64,000 nucleotides of DNA from Flavobacteriales bacterium (GCA_947500875.1 CANMUN010000003.1:1-64000); one strand, 5' to 3'. Positions 17,754 through 26,570 are shown, counted from the stretch's first letter. Notes: generated from the letters alone by a model not told the origin. Numbers and translations: made by a program.

Positions 17754-18784
17754 CACAAGCCTACTTTTTACATAAAACGGGTAAGGCAAAAGATGCCTTT
17801 GTTTTGAAAGCGTTTGAGGTACCTCAATTAAAACCCCATGAAGTTTCCATAAAGGTTCAGGCTTTTGGGTTAAATTTCGCCGATGTCATGGCGCGAAGAG
17901 GCCGCTATCGTGACGCACCAAATTTGCCGTATGTTCCCGGTTATGATGTAGTTGGAATCGTTGTTCATACAGGTTCTGAAGAAAACCATGCTTGGATCGG
18001 AAAGCGGGTAGCCGCTTTTTGCCGCTTTGGGGGTTATGCTACGGTTGTAAATACTCCGATCAATGCCTTAGTTGAAATTGGAAAAGAAGTGGCAGCGGGC
18101 GCCGCACTTTCGTTGTGCACTCAAGGAGTGACCGCCTCGTACATGGCGGAACTCATTCATCCAGCTCACAACGACGGTTTTGTGTTGGTTCATGCTGCGG
18201 CTGGGGGAGTGGGAAGCCTTCTTTTACAACTACTACATCACCGAGGATTTAAAACGATTGCCAAAGTCGGAACGCAGGAAAAGGCTCTGCGCTTGACCGC
18301 CATTAATCCTACTGAAATCTTGATTGAAGAACACACGGATTATTTTCACAAGCTTCAATCCGTCCTTGGAAAGAACCGTCTTGTTGCATCGTTCAATGCA
18401 ACAGGGGGCAAATCCATCGGTAAAGATTTGTCACTCATTGGATCAGGAGGTCATTTGGTGCTTTTTGGTGGGGCATCGTTGTTGGGGTCAAGGTTTAAGT
18501 GGATTTCAATGCTTAAATTCGTCAGAAACAGCGGTTTTTTTTCGCCCTTACCGTTAATGATGGGATCCAAGGGAATCGTTGGTGTGAATATGTTGCGGTT
18601 GGCAGACGATCACCCAAACTTGATGGAAAGGCATTTAAAACAGTGTTTTCAGTTATTCAATGCTGGGAGACTAACCCCTTTATCTCCCAATGAATTTACG
18701 AGTCAACAGCTAGCGGAGGCACATTCGTATTTGGAAAGCGGTAAAAGTACCGGAAAAGTTTTGGTTTATTGGGAGGGAGCTTGA
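17738..18784 (+). CDS. Zinc-independent medium-chain dehydrogenase/reductase (quinone oxidoreductase family)
   Basis: This 348-aa MDR enzyme has a GroES-like N-terminal domain (FGLNFADVMARRGRY, VPGYDVVGIV) and a Rossmann NADPH domain with the AAAGGVGSLLLQL nucleotide loop. The catalytic-zinc Cys and His ligands of alcohol dehydrogenases are absent, as in QOR and VAT-1-like proteins. The probable reaction is NADPH-dependent reduction of quinones or enones. The 3' end overlaps the convergent small membrane protein gene by 19 bases. Confidence 0.87.
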   Translation: MEKPIAQAYFLHKTGKAKDAFVLKAFEVPQLKPHEVSIKVQAFGLNFADVMARRGRYRDAPNLPYVPGYDVVGIVVHTGSEENHAWIGKRVAAFCRFGGYATVVNTPINALVEIGKEVAAGAALSLCTQGVTASYMAELIHPAHNDGFVLVHAAAGGVGSLLLQLLHHRGFKTIAKVGTQEKALRLTAINPTEILIEEHTDYFHKLQSVLGKNRLVASFNATGGKSIGKDLSLIGSGGHLVLFGGASLLGSRFKWISMLKFVRNSGFFSPLPLMMGSKGIVGVNMLRLADDHPNLMERHLKQCFQLFNAGRLTPLSPNEFTSQQLAEAHSYLESGKSTGKVLVYWEGA

Positions 18785-19014
18785 CCTATTAACGATTTGA
18801 AGAACTTTAAAAGAGGTTTTCTAAAAATGAACATTAAGATCAGGTACGGAAAAACCATCAAGTAAAGAATCCCAAAATTCATGTTAGAACTGAAGGCGCT
18901 TTCGTCGAGTCCGGAATTTTGTTCGGCGAGCAGTTTACATTGGCTACAACCTTGGCCAAAGACGTCTATGGTAACGCTTAACAAGAAGACAATAAAACCC
19001 AATTTTCGCAACAT
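18766..19014 (-). CDS. Small exported membrane protein (82 aa)
   Basis: A signal peptide (LGFIVFLLSVTIDVFGQ) leads to a CSQC motif, a short polar stretch and one transmembrane helix (MNFGILYLMVFPYLILMFIF) with a basic cytosolic tail. The CxxC just after the cleavage site could be redox-active or bind metal. An exact TAnnTTTG element lies 14 bases upstream of its ATG, supporting real expression. Confidence 0.65.
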   Translation of the reverse strand: MLRKLGFIVFLLSVTIDVFGQGCSQCKLLAEQNSGLDESAFSSNMNFGILYLMVFPYLILMFIFRKPLLKFFKSLIGQAPSQ

Positions 19015-19028
19015 GATTTTTCTTTTTA

Positions 19029-19036
19029 CAAAACTA
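19029..19036 (-). promoter_or_regulatory. -7 promoter element of the small membrane protein gene
   Basis: On the minus strand this reads TAGTTTTG, an exact TAnnTTTG, 14 bases before the ATG at 19014. It lies 10 bases from the oppositely oriented element of the TPR gene, so the two promoters are back to back and probably cannot be occupied together. Confidence 0.5.
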
Positions 19037-19046
19037 CGGGTTTTCG

Positions 19047-19054
19047 TACTTTTG
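19047..19054 (+). promoter_or_regulatory. -7 promoter element of the TPR lipoprotein gene
   Basis: TACTTTTG matches TAnnTTTG exactly and ends 4 bases before the ATG at 19059, so the transcript should be leaderless. Confidence 0.55.
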
Positions 19055-19058
19055 GACC

Positions 19059-20048
19059 ATGCATAAATCGGTTTTTTTTACCATTCTTATCGGGGCACTC
19101 TGGAGTTGTCAAAACACCAAACCTCCTTCTCCTAAGTCGATGTCGTTGGACGAGGCACTAAAAATGCATCCAGATAGCATTGCATTGCTTCAGCAAAGGG
19201 CCAACCGATCGTTAGATTCCATGAATTACAGCTTGCTTTTGCAAGACGCCGCGCGGGCGTTTCGCTTGGATAGCACCAACTTGGAGTCAAGGCTTTTATA
19301 TGCTTTGGGGCTGATCAACAAGAAGAATGTTGGAGCATCTGATTTTACAACCGCCCAATACCACTTTGTTAAAGTGTTAAGTAAAGACTCCACAAATTTA
19401 AAAGCGTTGGTGGGGATAGCCGGAGTGTGCGCAAATCTTGGCGGAAATGAGGCCGCATTTGGATGGCTGAATAAAGCGTTGCGGATTAACCCAAGGTATA
19501 GGGATGCTTATGTTTTGAAAGGATCGATTTATTTGAGGGAAGGAAATTATAAGTTCGCGAAATCCTCTTACGAAACAGCGGTGCAACAAGACCGTACGTT
19601 TTTTCTTGGGTATTTGATGCTTGGAACCATTTATCAATACGAAAAAAATCCGCTGTGCATTGAGTACTTTACAACCGCGTGTCAATTACAACCAAAAAAT
19701 ACCGAGGCATGTTATTCATTGGCATATGCATACGAGAACTTTGATAAAGTCAAAGAGGCAAAACGATTTTACCGAAGAATGGCAAAGCTGGACAGCACAT
19801 TGTGCGAGCCTTACTTCCATCTTGCTTCGATTAAGCACTTTACGGAGGGGGACTTAGATAGCGCCATGCATTGGTACAGTGTTGCATTGGATATTAACCC
19901 CAATCATATTGAGAGTTTACATAATTTAGGGTTGTTGTATGAGGACAAAAAAGACCGCACGAATGCCTTGTTGACGTACGCCAAAGTGTTGAAAATCAAC
20001 CCGGAATATCCCCTTACAAAGGTCCGTGTAAAAGCACTTCAAAAATAA
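19059..20048 (+). CDS. TPR-repeat lipoprotein (329 aa)
   Basis: A lipoprotein signal with lipobox LWSC (Cys17) is followed by about seven tetratricopeptide repeats filling residues 40-325. Clear examples are ALVGIAGVCANLGGNEAAFG, KALRINPRYRDAYVLKGSIY and ALDINPNHIESLHNLGLLYE. It is likely an envelope scaffold or assembly factor. It begins a rightward run reaching an unknown gene at 24.2 kb, and the following membrane-protein gene starts only 2 bases after its stop. Confidence 0.82.
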   Translation: MHKSVFFTILIGALWSCQNTKPPSPKSMSLDEALKMHPDSIALLQQRANRSLDSMNYSLLLQDAARAFRLDSTNLESRLLYALGLINKKNVGASDFTTAQYHFVKVLSKDSTNLKALVGIAGVCANLGGNEAAFGWLNKALRINPRYRDAYVLKGSIYLREGNYKFAKSSYETAVQQDRTFFLGYLMLGTIYQYEKNPLCIEYFTTACQLQPKNTEACYSLAYAYENFDKVKEAKRFYRRMAKLDSTLCEPYFHLASIKHFTEGDLDSAMHWYSVALDINPNHIESLHNLGLLYEDKKDRTNALLTYAKVLKINPEYPLTKVRVKALQK

Positions 20049-20050
20049 AA

Positions 20051-20572
20051 ATGGATCAACGCATACAACGTATTATTGCCGAACTTTTCCTCCCGATTGT
20101 AGGCGTTCTTTTTTGGCAATGGAACACTGCCTTTTTACTTTGGTTCATATTGATCGACGGTATAACTGGAGTGGTTGTTGGCCGCATGCATTCGGTGCGT
20201 AAGAGTCCATGGGAACACACCCTGTTGCAGTGCGTTGAATGCGCCTTAGCGGCATTGTTGATTTTTGCACTAAGCCATTCATTCACGGACAGTTTTGTTC
20301 AGTTCTTTTTCTACGAAGACACGGGGATTCCACAAGGTTATTTTTTATTGCCGATGATAATTTTGGGAGAGTGGATGAGGTGGATTGCCAGTAAAAAAAT
20401 GGGGGTTTATTTTTTCCAAGCTAAAAAGGCTTTTTACGTTAAAATTGCTTTTTTCGCTGTGTTGTTCGTGATGGTTGCTTTGGGCTTGCCGGATTTTTAC
20501 CTTTCGTTGCTGTTAATTTTCCTTAGTTCATTGGTAATTCTTTTGATTCCACAAGATGTTTTAGTGATTTAA
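20051..20572 (+). CDS. Hypothetical integral membrane protein (173 aa)
   Basis: About four to five hydrophobic helices are visible (FLPIVGVLFWQWNTAFLLWF, ALAALLIFALSHSF, GYFLLPMIILGEW, IAFFAVLFVMVALG, LSLLLIFLSSLVILLI) with basic loops between. There is no recognisable transporter or enzyme motif. It is closely coupled to the TPR lipoprotein gene upstream. Confidence 0.65.
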   Translation: MDQRIQRIIAELFLPIVGVLFWQWNTAFLLWFILIDGITGVVVGRMHSVRKSPWEHTLLQCVECALAALLIFALSHSFTDSFVQFFFYEDTGIPQGYFLLPMIILGEWMRWIASKKMGVYFFQAKKAFYVKIAFFAVLFVMVALGLPDFYLSLLLIFLSSLVILLIPQDVLVI

Positions 20573-20574
20573 CT

Positions 20575-20582
20575 TAATTTTG
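20575..20582 (+). promoter_or_regulatory. -7 promoter element of the acyl-CoA carboxylase gene
   Basis: TAATTTTG matches TAnnTTTG and ends 6 bases before the ATG at 20589. The gene may also be read from the upstream TPR promoter. Confidence 0.45.
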
Positions 20583-20588
20583 CCTCTT

Positions 20589-22133
20589 ATGAGTGAAATC
20601 AACAAAAGATTATTAAAAAACCGCAATTTAAGCCTTCAAGGAGGTGGAGAAGAACGGGTGAAAAAACACCATGCGCAAGGCAAGTTAACCGCTCGAGAGC
20701 GCATTACTCTGTTGCTGGACGAAAACTCTTTCCATGAAATTGGCGCCTTGGTAGAACACCGTTCCAACTCCTTTGGGTTGGACCAACAGCGTTTTGCAGG
20801 AGATGGGGTTATCACCGGTTTTGGAAAAATCCACGGAAGATTAATGTACGTTTATGCCCAAGATTTTACGGTTTTGGGCGGTTCATTGAGCGAAACACAC
20901 GCTGCAAAAATTTGCCGCATCATGGATTTAGCGCTAAAAAACGGCGCTCCAATCATTGGACTCAACGATTCCGGAGGAGCGAGAATACAAGAGGGGGTTG
21001 TTTCACTTTCAGGTTATTCCGAGATTTTCTTCCGTAACACAAGAGCAAGCGGTGTGGTACCTCAACTTTCCCTAATCATGGGGCCTTGCGCTGGCGGCGC
21101 GGTTTATTCACCGGCGCTAACGGATTTTGTGTTCATGGTGGAGGATACTTCTTACATGTTTGTAACGGGCCCTAACGTGGTAAAAACGGTAACCCATGAG
21201 GAGGTTAGTTCTGAGGATTTAGGAGGAGCAAAGACCCATGCAGAACGAAGCGGGGTCAACCATTTTGTTGCGGGAAATGACGTTGAGTGTTTGAAAAAGG
21301 CGCGCGCGCTATTGACGTACCTGCCGCAAAACGCCTATGAAAACGCCCCTAAACCATCGGTTTTCGAGTTCTCCGCAGAAAAATTGGACCGCATTGAGAA
21401 CATTTTGCCATCGAATAATGGCTTGCCCTACGATTGCCGACGAGTGCTTGACTGTTTAGTGGATGACGGATCGTTTTTTGAAGTGCAGGAGGATTATGCA
21501 AAGAACATTGTCATTGGATTTGCAAGGCTTGAAGGTCGAACGGTTGGAATAATTGCTAACCAACCCGCTGAACTTGCAGGTGTTTTAGACATCAATGCTT
21601 CGAGAAAAGGTGCTCGATTTGTGAGGTTTTGCGATTCGTTTAATATTCCGTTGTTAATCGTTGAAGATGTTCCTGGATTTTTGCCTGGCACCGATCAAGA
21701 ATGGAATGGAATCATTACCCATGGAGCCAAATTGCTATATGCGTTTGCAGAGGCTACTGTTCCTCGAATTACGGTAATCACCCGTAAGGCTTATGGCGGA
21801 GCGTACTGCGTCATGAATTCGAAATCGCTAGGAGCTGATTTGAGTTTTGCTTGGCCAACAGCCGAGATTGCGGTAATGGGTGCAAAAGGAGCAGCAGAAA
21901 TAATTTTTAGAAAAGAAATTGTTGACGCTTCGGATCTTGAACTTAAATGGAGGGAGAAGGAGGCAGAGTATGCTGATACCTTTGCAAACCCGTATCGAGC
22001 TGCTGAACGGGGCATCGTTGACGATGTTATTTTTCCGAGAGAAACACGGGAAAAGCTCCTTCATGGGTTTTCCATGCTTGAAAAAAAAGCTGAAAATTTA
22101 CCTCTTAAAAAACACGGAAATATACCTTTATAA
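20589..22133 (+). CDS. Acyl-CoA carboxylase carboxyltransferase (beta) subunit, propionyl-CoA carboxylase type
   Basis: This 514-aa biotin-dependent carboxyltransferase transfers CO2 from carboxybiotin to an acyl-CoA, most likely propionyl-CoA. Family signatures include KLTARERITLLLDE at the N-terminus, the oxyanion-hole glycines in IGLNDSGGARIQEGV and MGPCAGGAVYSPAL, and VEDVPGFLPGTDQEWNGII plus RKAYGGAYCVMN in the C-terminal domain. The biotin carboxylase and carrier subunits are not in this window. The TTG nine bases upstream lies inside a promoter-like element, so I use the ATG. Confidence 0.9.
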   Translation: MSEINKRLLKNRNLSLQGGGEERVKKHHAQGKLTARERITLLLDENSFHEIGALVEHRSNSFGLDQQRFAGDGVITGFGKIHGRLMYVYAQDFTVLGGSLSETHAAKICRIMDLALKNGAPIIGLNDSGGARIQEGVVSLSGYSEIFFRNTRASGVVPQLSLIMGPCAGGAVYSPALTDFVFMVEDTSYMFVTGPNVVKTVTHEEVSSEDLGGAKTHAERSGVNHFVAGNDVECLKKARALLTYLPQNAYENAPKPSVFEFSAEKLDRIENILPSNNGLPYDCRRVLDCLVDDGSFFEVQEDYAKNIVIGFARLEGRTVGIIANQPAELAGVLDINASRKGARFVRFCDSFNIPLLIVEDVPGFLPGTDQEWNGIITHGAKLLYAFAEATVPRITVITRKAYGGAYCVMNSKSLGADLSFAWPTAEIAVMGAKGAAEIIFRKEIVDASDLELKWREKEAEYADTFANPYRAAERGIVDDVIFPRETREKLLHGFSMLEKKAENLPLKKHGNIPL

Positions 22134-22136
22134 CAT

Positions 22137-23129
22137 ATGGAAATGAAAGATTTAATAGCAACATTTACCCAACAATTGGAAGAAGCATTTACGATTGCTT
22201 CTAGTGCGGAATTTAGAAAACCTAACAGACCTATCAACAACCTTGTAATTTGTGGTTTAGGCGGTTCGGGTATTGGAGCCAAAATAGTAAGCAATTGGTT
22301 GCAAGACGAATTGCAGGTGCCCTTGACGCTGGTTAATGAGTATACGCTCCCTGCCTTTGTTGGTCCGAACACCCTGGTTATTGGTTCCTCCTATTCAGGC
22401 AATACGGAGGAAACAACAATGGCAATGCTCGAGGCACAACGAAAAGGAGCTTTTATTTTCGGGGTCACCAGTGGTGGACAACTTGCACAGTTTTGCGATA
22501 CGCACGGTTATGATTGCGTAAGGGTTCCCGGTGGTAATCCCCCGCGCAGCGCATTGGCATACTCCTTAGTGCAATTGGTAAATTACTTACAAGCACTGGG
22601 TTTCATCACAGATCGGGTGTTGAAGGAAATAAAGAGCAGCATTTCGTTGATCAATGAAGAGCAAGCGGCTATAATGATTAAGGCTAAGGAATTGTCCGAT
22701 TACCTTTACGGTAAGGTTGGCGTTTTTTACGGCGAAACGAAATACGAAGGCGTTATTGTGAGGGCGCGACAACAATTTAATGAAAACTCAAAGTATTTGG
22801 GATGGAGTCATGTTATTCCAGAAATGAACCACAACGAATTGGTTGGATGGGGAGGAGGAGATGATCGTTTTGCTCCGGTCTTTTTTATGGCTGAAGATCT
22901 GCATCCACGAAATATGAAGCGATTTGATATTAGCATGAAAGCGGTTCAAAATAAGTCGAACGCTTTATTTTTATTGGAAGCAAAAGGCAGGTCTTTGGTT
23001 GAGAGATCCCTGTATCTTATTCATTTGGTGGATTGGGCTTCGTTTTATTTGTGCGAGAGAAACGGTGTTGATATTATGGATATTGAAATCATTGATTTTT
23101 TGAAGTCCGAATTGGGAAAGATGCAATGA
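22137..23129 (+). CDS. Bifunctional phosphoglucose/phosphomannose isomerase (SIS domain)
   Basis: This 330-aa protein has two SIS sugar-isomerase folds. The first carries LVICGLGGSGIGAKIVSNW and the phosphate-binding VIGSSYSGNTEETTMAM. The second ends with the catalytic-type EMNHNELVGWG of the archaeal-type PGI/PMI family. It should interconvert glucose-6-P, fructose-6-P and mannose-6-P. It lies 3 bases after the carboxylase and overlaps lipB by 4 bases (ATGA). The second ATG (22143) is an alternative start. Confidence 0.85.
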   Translation: MEMKDLIATFTQQLEEAFTIASSAEFRKPNRPINNLVICGLGGSGIGAKIVSNWLQDELQVPLTLVNEYTLPAFVGPNTLVIGSSYSGNTEETTMAMLEAQRKGAFIFGVTSGGQLAQFCDTHGYDCVRVPGGNPPRSALAYSLVQLVNYLQALGFITDRVLKEIKSSISLINEEQAAIMIKAKELSDYLYGKVGVFYGETKYEGVIVRARQQFNENSKYLGWSHVIPEMNHNELVGWGGGDDRFAPVFFMAEDLHPRNMKRFDISMKAVQNKSNALFLLEAKGRSLVERSLYLIHLVDWASFYLCERNGVDIMDIEIIDFLKSELGKMQ

Positions 23130-23803
23130 CCCAGCCCAAAGTACAGGTTCACGATCTAGGCCTTATTAATTATCAGGACGCTTGGGATTATCAAGAGAAA
23201 TTGTTTAATAATCTCATCGAACAAAAGCGTTTAGGCGCATCGATGCCCCATAATCAACTGATTCTGTGCGAGCACCCACATGTTTATACCTTGGGTAAAA
23301 GCGGTGATGCGGGTAATTTACTCGCAGACCAAAAGATGCTTGAGGATATGGACGCTCAATTTTATAAAATCAATCGCGGGGGAGACATTACCTACCACGG
23401 CCCCGGACAATTGGTGGTTTATCCTATTTTTGATTTAGAGCAGTTTTTCAAGGATATCCATAAATATATGCGATTTTTAGAAGAATCAGTTATCATGACT
23501 TTAGCTAATTATGGAATCGAAGCAGAGCGTATCAATGGATTAACAGGCGTTTGGATTCCCGGAAATCCATCGCGTAAAATTGCGGCATTTGGTGTAAAGT
23601 GTTCTCGATGGGTTACGATGCACGGAATTGGATATAACGTTGCTACGGATTTATCCTATTTTGATAAAATCGTTCCTTGCGGTATAACAGATAAGGCGGT
23701 GACATCCATGGCAAAGGAATTAGCGAAGCCGGTTGCGTTTTCTGAAGTGAAGGATCAATTGGTTTCTAACATGAGTAAATTGTTCGGTTTTGATATAATC
23801 TGA
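23126..23803 (+). CDS. lipB: Octanoyl-[acyl carrier protein]:protein N-octanoyltransferase
   Basis: This 225-aa enzyme transfers octanoyl groups from acyl carrier protein to lipoyl domains, the first step of lipoate synthesis. It has RGGDITYHGPGQLVVYP, Lys151 in KIAAFGVK and Cys185 in PCGI. The Lys-to-Cys spacing of 34 equals that of the E. coli catalytic pair. Its ATG overlaps the preceding stop (ATGA). lipA is not nearby. Confidence 0.95.
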   Translation: MTQPKVQVHDLGLINYQDAWDYQEKLFNNLIEQKRLGASMPHNQLILCEHPHVYTLGKSGDAGNLLADQKMLEDMDAQFYKINRGGDITYHGPGQLVVYPIFDLEQFFKDIHKYMRFLEESVIMTLANYGIEAERINGLTGVWIPGNPSRKIAAFGVKCSRWVTMHGIGYNVATDLSYFDKIVPCGITDKAVTSMAKELAKPVAFSEVKDQLVSNMSKLFGFDII

Positions 23804-23807
23804 AAGA

Positions 23808-24209
23808 ATGAATATACACGATTTAATCCCCAAAGTTGAGGGAGTCTTTTTGGCGCTATTGGAGGAGAAAGACAACGCAGAGTATGCCGTTTATTTGGTC
23901 AACGATCGAAAAGACATCATGGAGGGAATCATTGTGACCAGTGTAGGTTTTGGAGAGAATCTGCAGTCGGGGGAAGCCCTAAAAACAGCAACCTTACGCC
24001 ATTCTCTCGAGGTTTTGTTGCCAGAGGAATATGCAAAGATTGAGTTAATTGTTCCTGAGGTTTTCGGTTTGTATAACGAATATTGGGTGAGTTTTTGGGT
24101 GGATGAGGTACTTTACGATAAGAAGTTTCTATTCTTACCAGATTCAATAAAAATTGAGGATTTCACCGTTTTGCCTAAGTTTAACAAGAGGGGCATATTT
24201 TTGACGTAA
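23808..24209 (+). CDS. Conserved-looking hypothetical protein (133 aa)
   Basis: This is a cytosolic acidic protein with predicted beta strands (EYAVYLVN, EGIIVTSVGFG, YWVSFWVDEVLYDKKFLFLP) and a C-terminal KRGIFLT. I recall similar short proteins in flavobacteria that are sometimes labelled phenylalanyl-tRNA synthetase alpha subunit, but nothing here resembles a synthetase, so that name should not be carried over. It starts 4 bases after lipB and is closed by a terminator. Confidence 0.65.
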   Translation: MNIHDLIPKVEGVFLALLEEKDNAEYAVYLVNDRKDIMEGIIVTSVGFGENLQSGEALKTATLRHSLEVLLPEEYAKIELIVPEVFGLYNEYWVSFWVDEVLYDKKFLFLPDSIKIEDFTVLPKFNKRGIFLT

Positions 24210-24231
24210 AATTACCGCCGTCCGGATAAAA

Positions 24232-24256
24232 AAAAGACGGCTCAAGGCCGTCTTTT
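24232..24256. terminator. Bidirectional rho-independent terminator
   Basis: The arms AAAAGACGGC and GCCGTCTTTT form a perfect 10-bp stem around a TCAAG loop, giving a U-run on both strands. It sits between the convergent lipB-operon tail (stop at 24209) and the DUF5011 lipoprotein gene (stop at 24276) and can serve both. Confidence 0.92.
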
Positions 24257-24275
24257 AATGGAATAAATCGCATTC

Positions 24276-24983
24276 TTACTGTTTGTCGTAAATGGCGATG
24301 CACGTACCGCTTCCCCCAATAAGAGGAGTTGTATTATCGTAAGTATACGTAATCTGAATCTGGGTGCCACTCGAATTCATAGCACCTGTTCCTGAGAAAT
24401 TGATGTCGCCTAATTGAATGTTGATGGTTTGCTGCGGGATGGTAACGGTAGCTCCATTAATGGTTCCCGTTGCAGTTCCACCAACAAGGTTGAAAAAGTT
24501 CTCAATGTTGATGTCAGCGGCGGTAGCGCCTTCGGTAATCGCTGGACTTCCAGAAACCGGAAATTGAGACCCGCTGCATGTAGAAGTTAATCCCCAAGTT
24601 GGTCCCGTCCAGTTTTCAGCACCAATCACCACATTAACTGTTCGCTTAGCGGTGGTTGTTCCGTTAGTGTTGGTGGCGGAATAGTTGACATAGTAGGTAC
24701 CAACAACAGATGTGTCAACTTGGTTGTCCGTGGTTACTGTTACTGCCGATCCGTCTTTGTTGGTGGCCGTTGCACCCGCATCGGTATAAGACGTCCCTAC
24801 GTTGATGGTAACACTCGCAGTTCCATTTAACTTAATGGTGGGTTTGTATAAACAAGAGCCATCGTCTTTTTTGGCTTTTGAATTGAAATTTACGGCTCCG
24901 TTATCGGTACAGCCTTTCTTTTTGCATGCGGTGAAGGTCATAAGACCAACCCCAACAAATAACAATAGCAAAGTTTGTTTCAT
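24276..24983 (-). CDS. DUF5011-type immunoglobulin-like lipoprotein
   Basis: This 235-aa protein has a lipoprotein signal (lipobox FTAC) followed by Lys-Lys-Lys, then a small Cys module (CTDNGAVNFNSKAKKDDGSC). A bacterial Ig-like DUF5011 domain follows (about 48-120, with SYTDAGATATNKDGSAVTV and VVGTYYVNYSATNTNG), and then a beta-rich C-terminal domain. It is probably a surface lipoprotein of unknown binding function. It lies 45 bases beyond recA on the same strand. Confidence 0.8.
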   Translation of the reverse strand: MKQTLLLLFVGVGLMTFTACKKKGCTDNGAVNFNSKAKKDDGSCLYKPTIKLNGTASVTINVGTSYTDAGATATNKDGSAVTVTTDNQVDTSVVGTYYVNYSATNTNGTTTAKRTVNVVIGAENWTGPTWGLTSTCSGSQFPVSGSPAITEGATAADINIENFFNLVGGTATGTINGATVTIPQQTINIQLGDINFSGTGAMNSSGTQIQITYTYDNTTPLIGGSGTCIAIYDKQ

Positions 24984-25028
24984 AACACTTAAGTTTTAGT
25001 TTTTTCAAATTTAGATAAATATTTGCAT

Positions 25029-26054
25029 TTACCCTTCGATTTCAACAACTTTATTACTGGTTAATGCTGTTCTGATGCGTTGTTCTAATTCGTCGCACAA
25101 CTCTGGGTTGTCTGCAAGAATGGATTTAATGGAATCCCTACCTTGTCCTAAACGTGTTTCGCCATAAGAGAACCAAGATCCGCTCTTTTTCAATACGTTA
25201 AGTTCAACTCCTAGATCGATTATTTCACCAATTTTAGAAATGCCCTCCCCGTAAAGGATGTCGAATTCTGCCTTGCGAAATGGAGGAGCAACCTTGTTTT
25301 TAACTACTTTAACTTTAACGCGGTTCCCAATAATTTCTTCTCCGTCTTTTAATTGGGTCGCCTTACGGATATCAAGACGTAGAGAAGCATAGAATTTTAA
25401 GGCATTACCTCCTGTTGTTGTTTCCGGATTGCCAAACATGACACCAATTTTATCCCTTAATTGGTTGATGAAAATGCAACAACAATTGGCCTTATTAATC
25501 GAGGATGTTAGTTTGCGTAAAGCTTTTGACATGAGGCGCGCCTGTAATCCCATCTGAGAGTCCCCCATTTCCCCTTCGATTTCTGCTTTCGGCGTGAGAG
25601 CAGCCACAGAATCAATGACGATTAAATCAATTGCCCCAGAACGAATAAGGTTGTCTGCAATTTCCAACGCCTGTTCTCCGTTGTCGGGTTGTGATATTAA
25701 AAGATTTGCCACATCCACGCCAAGTTTTTCTGCATAAAATTGATCAAAAGCATGTTCTGCATCGATGAATGCAGCGATCCCTCCTTGCTTTTGTATTTCA
25801 GCAATCGCATGTATGGCCAGAGTTGTCTTTCCGGAGGATTCCGGCCCATAAATTTCCACAATTCTCCCTTTCGGGTAACCATTAATTCCAAGCGCTAAAT
25901 CTAAGGTCAAAGACCCGCTTGGAATAACGTCTACTTTTTCAACAGGGCTGTCGCCAAGTTTCATAACAGCACCTTTCCCAAAAGTTTTATCAAGCTTTTC
26001 CATGGTTAATTGGAGCGCTTTCAGTTTTTCATTTTGAACATCTTTTGTTGACAT
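25029..26054 (-). CDS. recA: Recombinase RecA
   Basis: This 341-aa ATP-dependent strand-exchange protein is the core of recombinational repair. The Walker [10 protein letters not shown] starts at residue 70. The catalytic [10 protein letters not shown], Walker [11 protein letters not shown], the L2 region [19 protein letters not shown], and the C-terminal domain ending without a long acidic tail are all present. There is no intein. The upstream gap contains a dyad described separately. Confidence 0.98.
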   Translation of the reverse strand: MSTKDVQNEKLKALQLTMEKLDKTFGKGAVMKLGDSPVEKVDVIPSGSLTLDLALGINGYPKGRIVEIYGPESSGKTTLAIHAIAEIQKQGGIAAFIDAEHAFDQFYAEKLGVDVANLLISQPDNGEQALEIADNLIRSGAIDLIVIDSVAALTPKAEIEGEMGDSQMGLQARLMSKALRKLTSSINKANCCCIFINQLRDKIGVMFGNPETTTGGNALKFYASLRLDIRKATQLKDGEEIIGNRVKVKVVKNKVAPPFRKAEFDILYGEGISKIGEIIDLGVELNVLKKSGSWFSYGETRLGQGRDSIKSILADNPELCDELEQRIRTALTSNKVVEIEG

Positions 26055-26069
26055 AATTTTTTGTTTTTA

Positions 26070-26106
26070 CAAAGGTTTAACCACAAGAACGTAATCGATT
26101 TACGTT
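26070..26106 (-). promoter_or_regulatory. Candidate recA promoter with overlapping operator-like dyad
   Basis: On the minus strand a near-consensus -7 element AACCTTTG (26070-26077, one mismatch to TAnnTTTG) lies 15 bases before the recA ATG. Upstream, 26088-26106 is a perfect inverted repeat: AACGTAA, 5-base spacer, TTACGTT. The repeat occupies the -33 region, the usual place for a repressor site. It has no U-tract on the recA strand, so it is not a terminator for bcp. The regulator is unknown. Confidence 0.45.
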
Positions 26107-26108
26107 TA

Positions 26109-26570
26109 TTAAAATTGCCCGAAAATTTTTAAAATTTCTTCAGCATGATTTTTAGTGTCGGGTTTGTCAATGACATGAATAAGTTCTCCCGACTCATTGA
26201 ATAAAAAGGTTTTACGGTGGATTCCGTCGTACGTTTTACCCATGAATTTTTTCGGACCCCAAACGCCAAAGGCCTCGATAACGGTTTTGTCGGGATCTGA
26301 GAGCAAGGGAAAGAATAAGCGATGCTTGGTAGCAAATTTATGGTGCGATGCAGCAGAGTCTGCACTCACGCCAACCACGGAAACGCCCATTTCGCGCAAT
26401 TTTTGCTCGCCGTTTTGAATGCTGCAGGCTTGAGCGGTGCAACCCGGTGTATCGTCTTTCGGGTAAAAATAGAGGGCCAATTTTTTACCCAAAAATACTG
26501 ACAAGTAAAGCTCCTTATCCTCTTGGTTCTTAACGCTTAATTCCGGTAACTTATCGCCAATTTTTATCAT
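26109..26570 (-). CDS. bcp: Thioredoxin-dependent thiol peroxidase (BCP/PrxQ)
   Basis: This 153-aa atypical 2-Cys peroxiredoxin reduces hydroperoxides. The peroxidatic Cys44 and resolving Cys49 are in PGCTAQACS, preceded by ALYFYPKDDTPG. The family loop VVGVSADSAASHHKFATKH is present. It is encoded upstream of recA on the same strand, from its own promoter. Confidence 0.94.
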   Translation of the reverse strand: MIKIGDKLPELSVKNQEDKELYLSVFLGKKLALYFYPKDDTPGCTAQACSIQNGEQKLREMGVSVVGVSADSAASHHKFATKHRLFFPLLSDPDKTVIEAFGVWGPKKFMGKTYDGIHRKTFLFNESGELIHVIDKPDTKNHAEEILKIFGQF

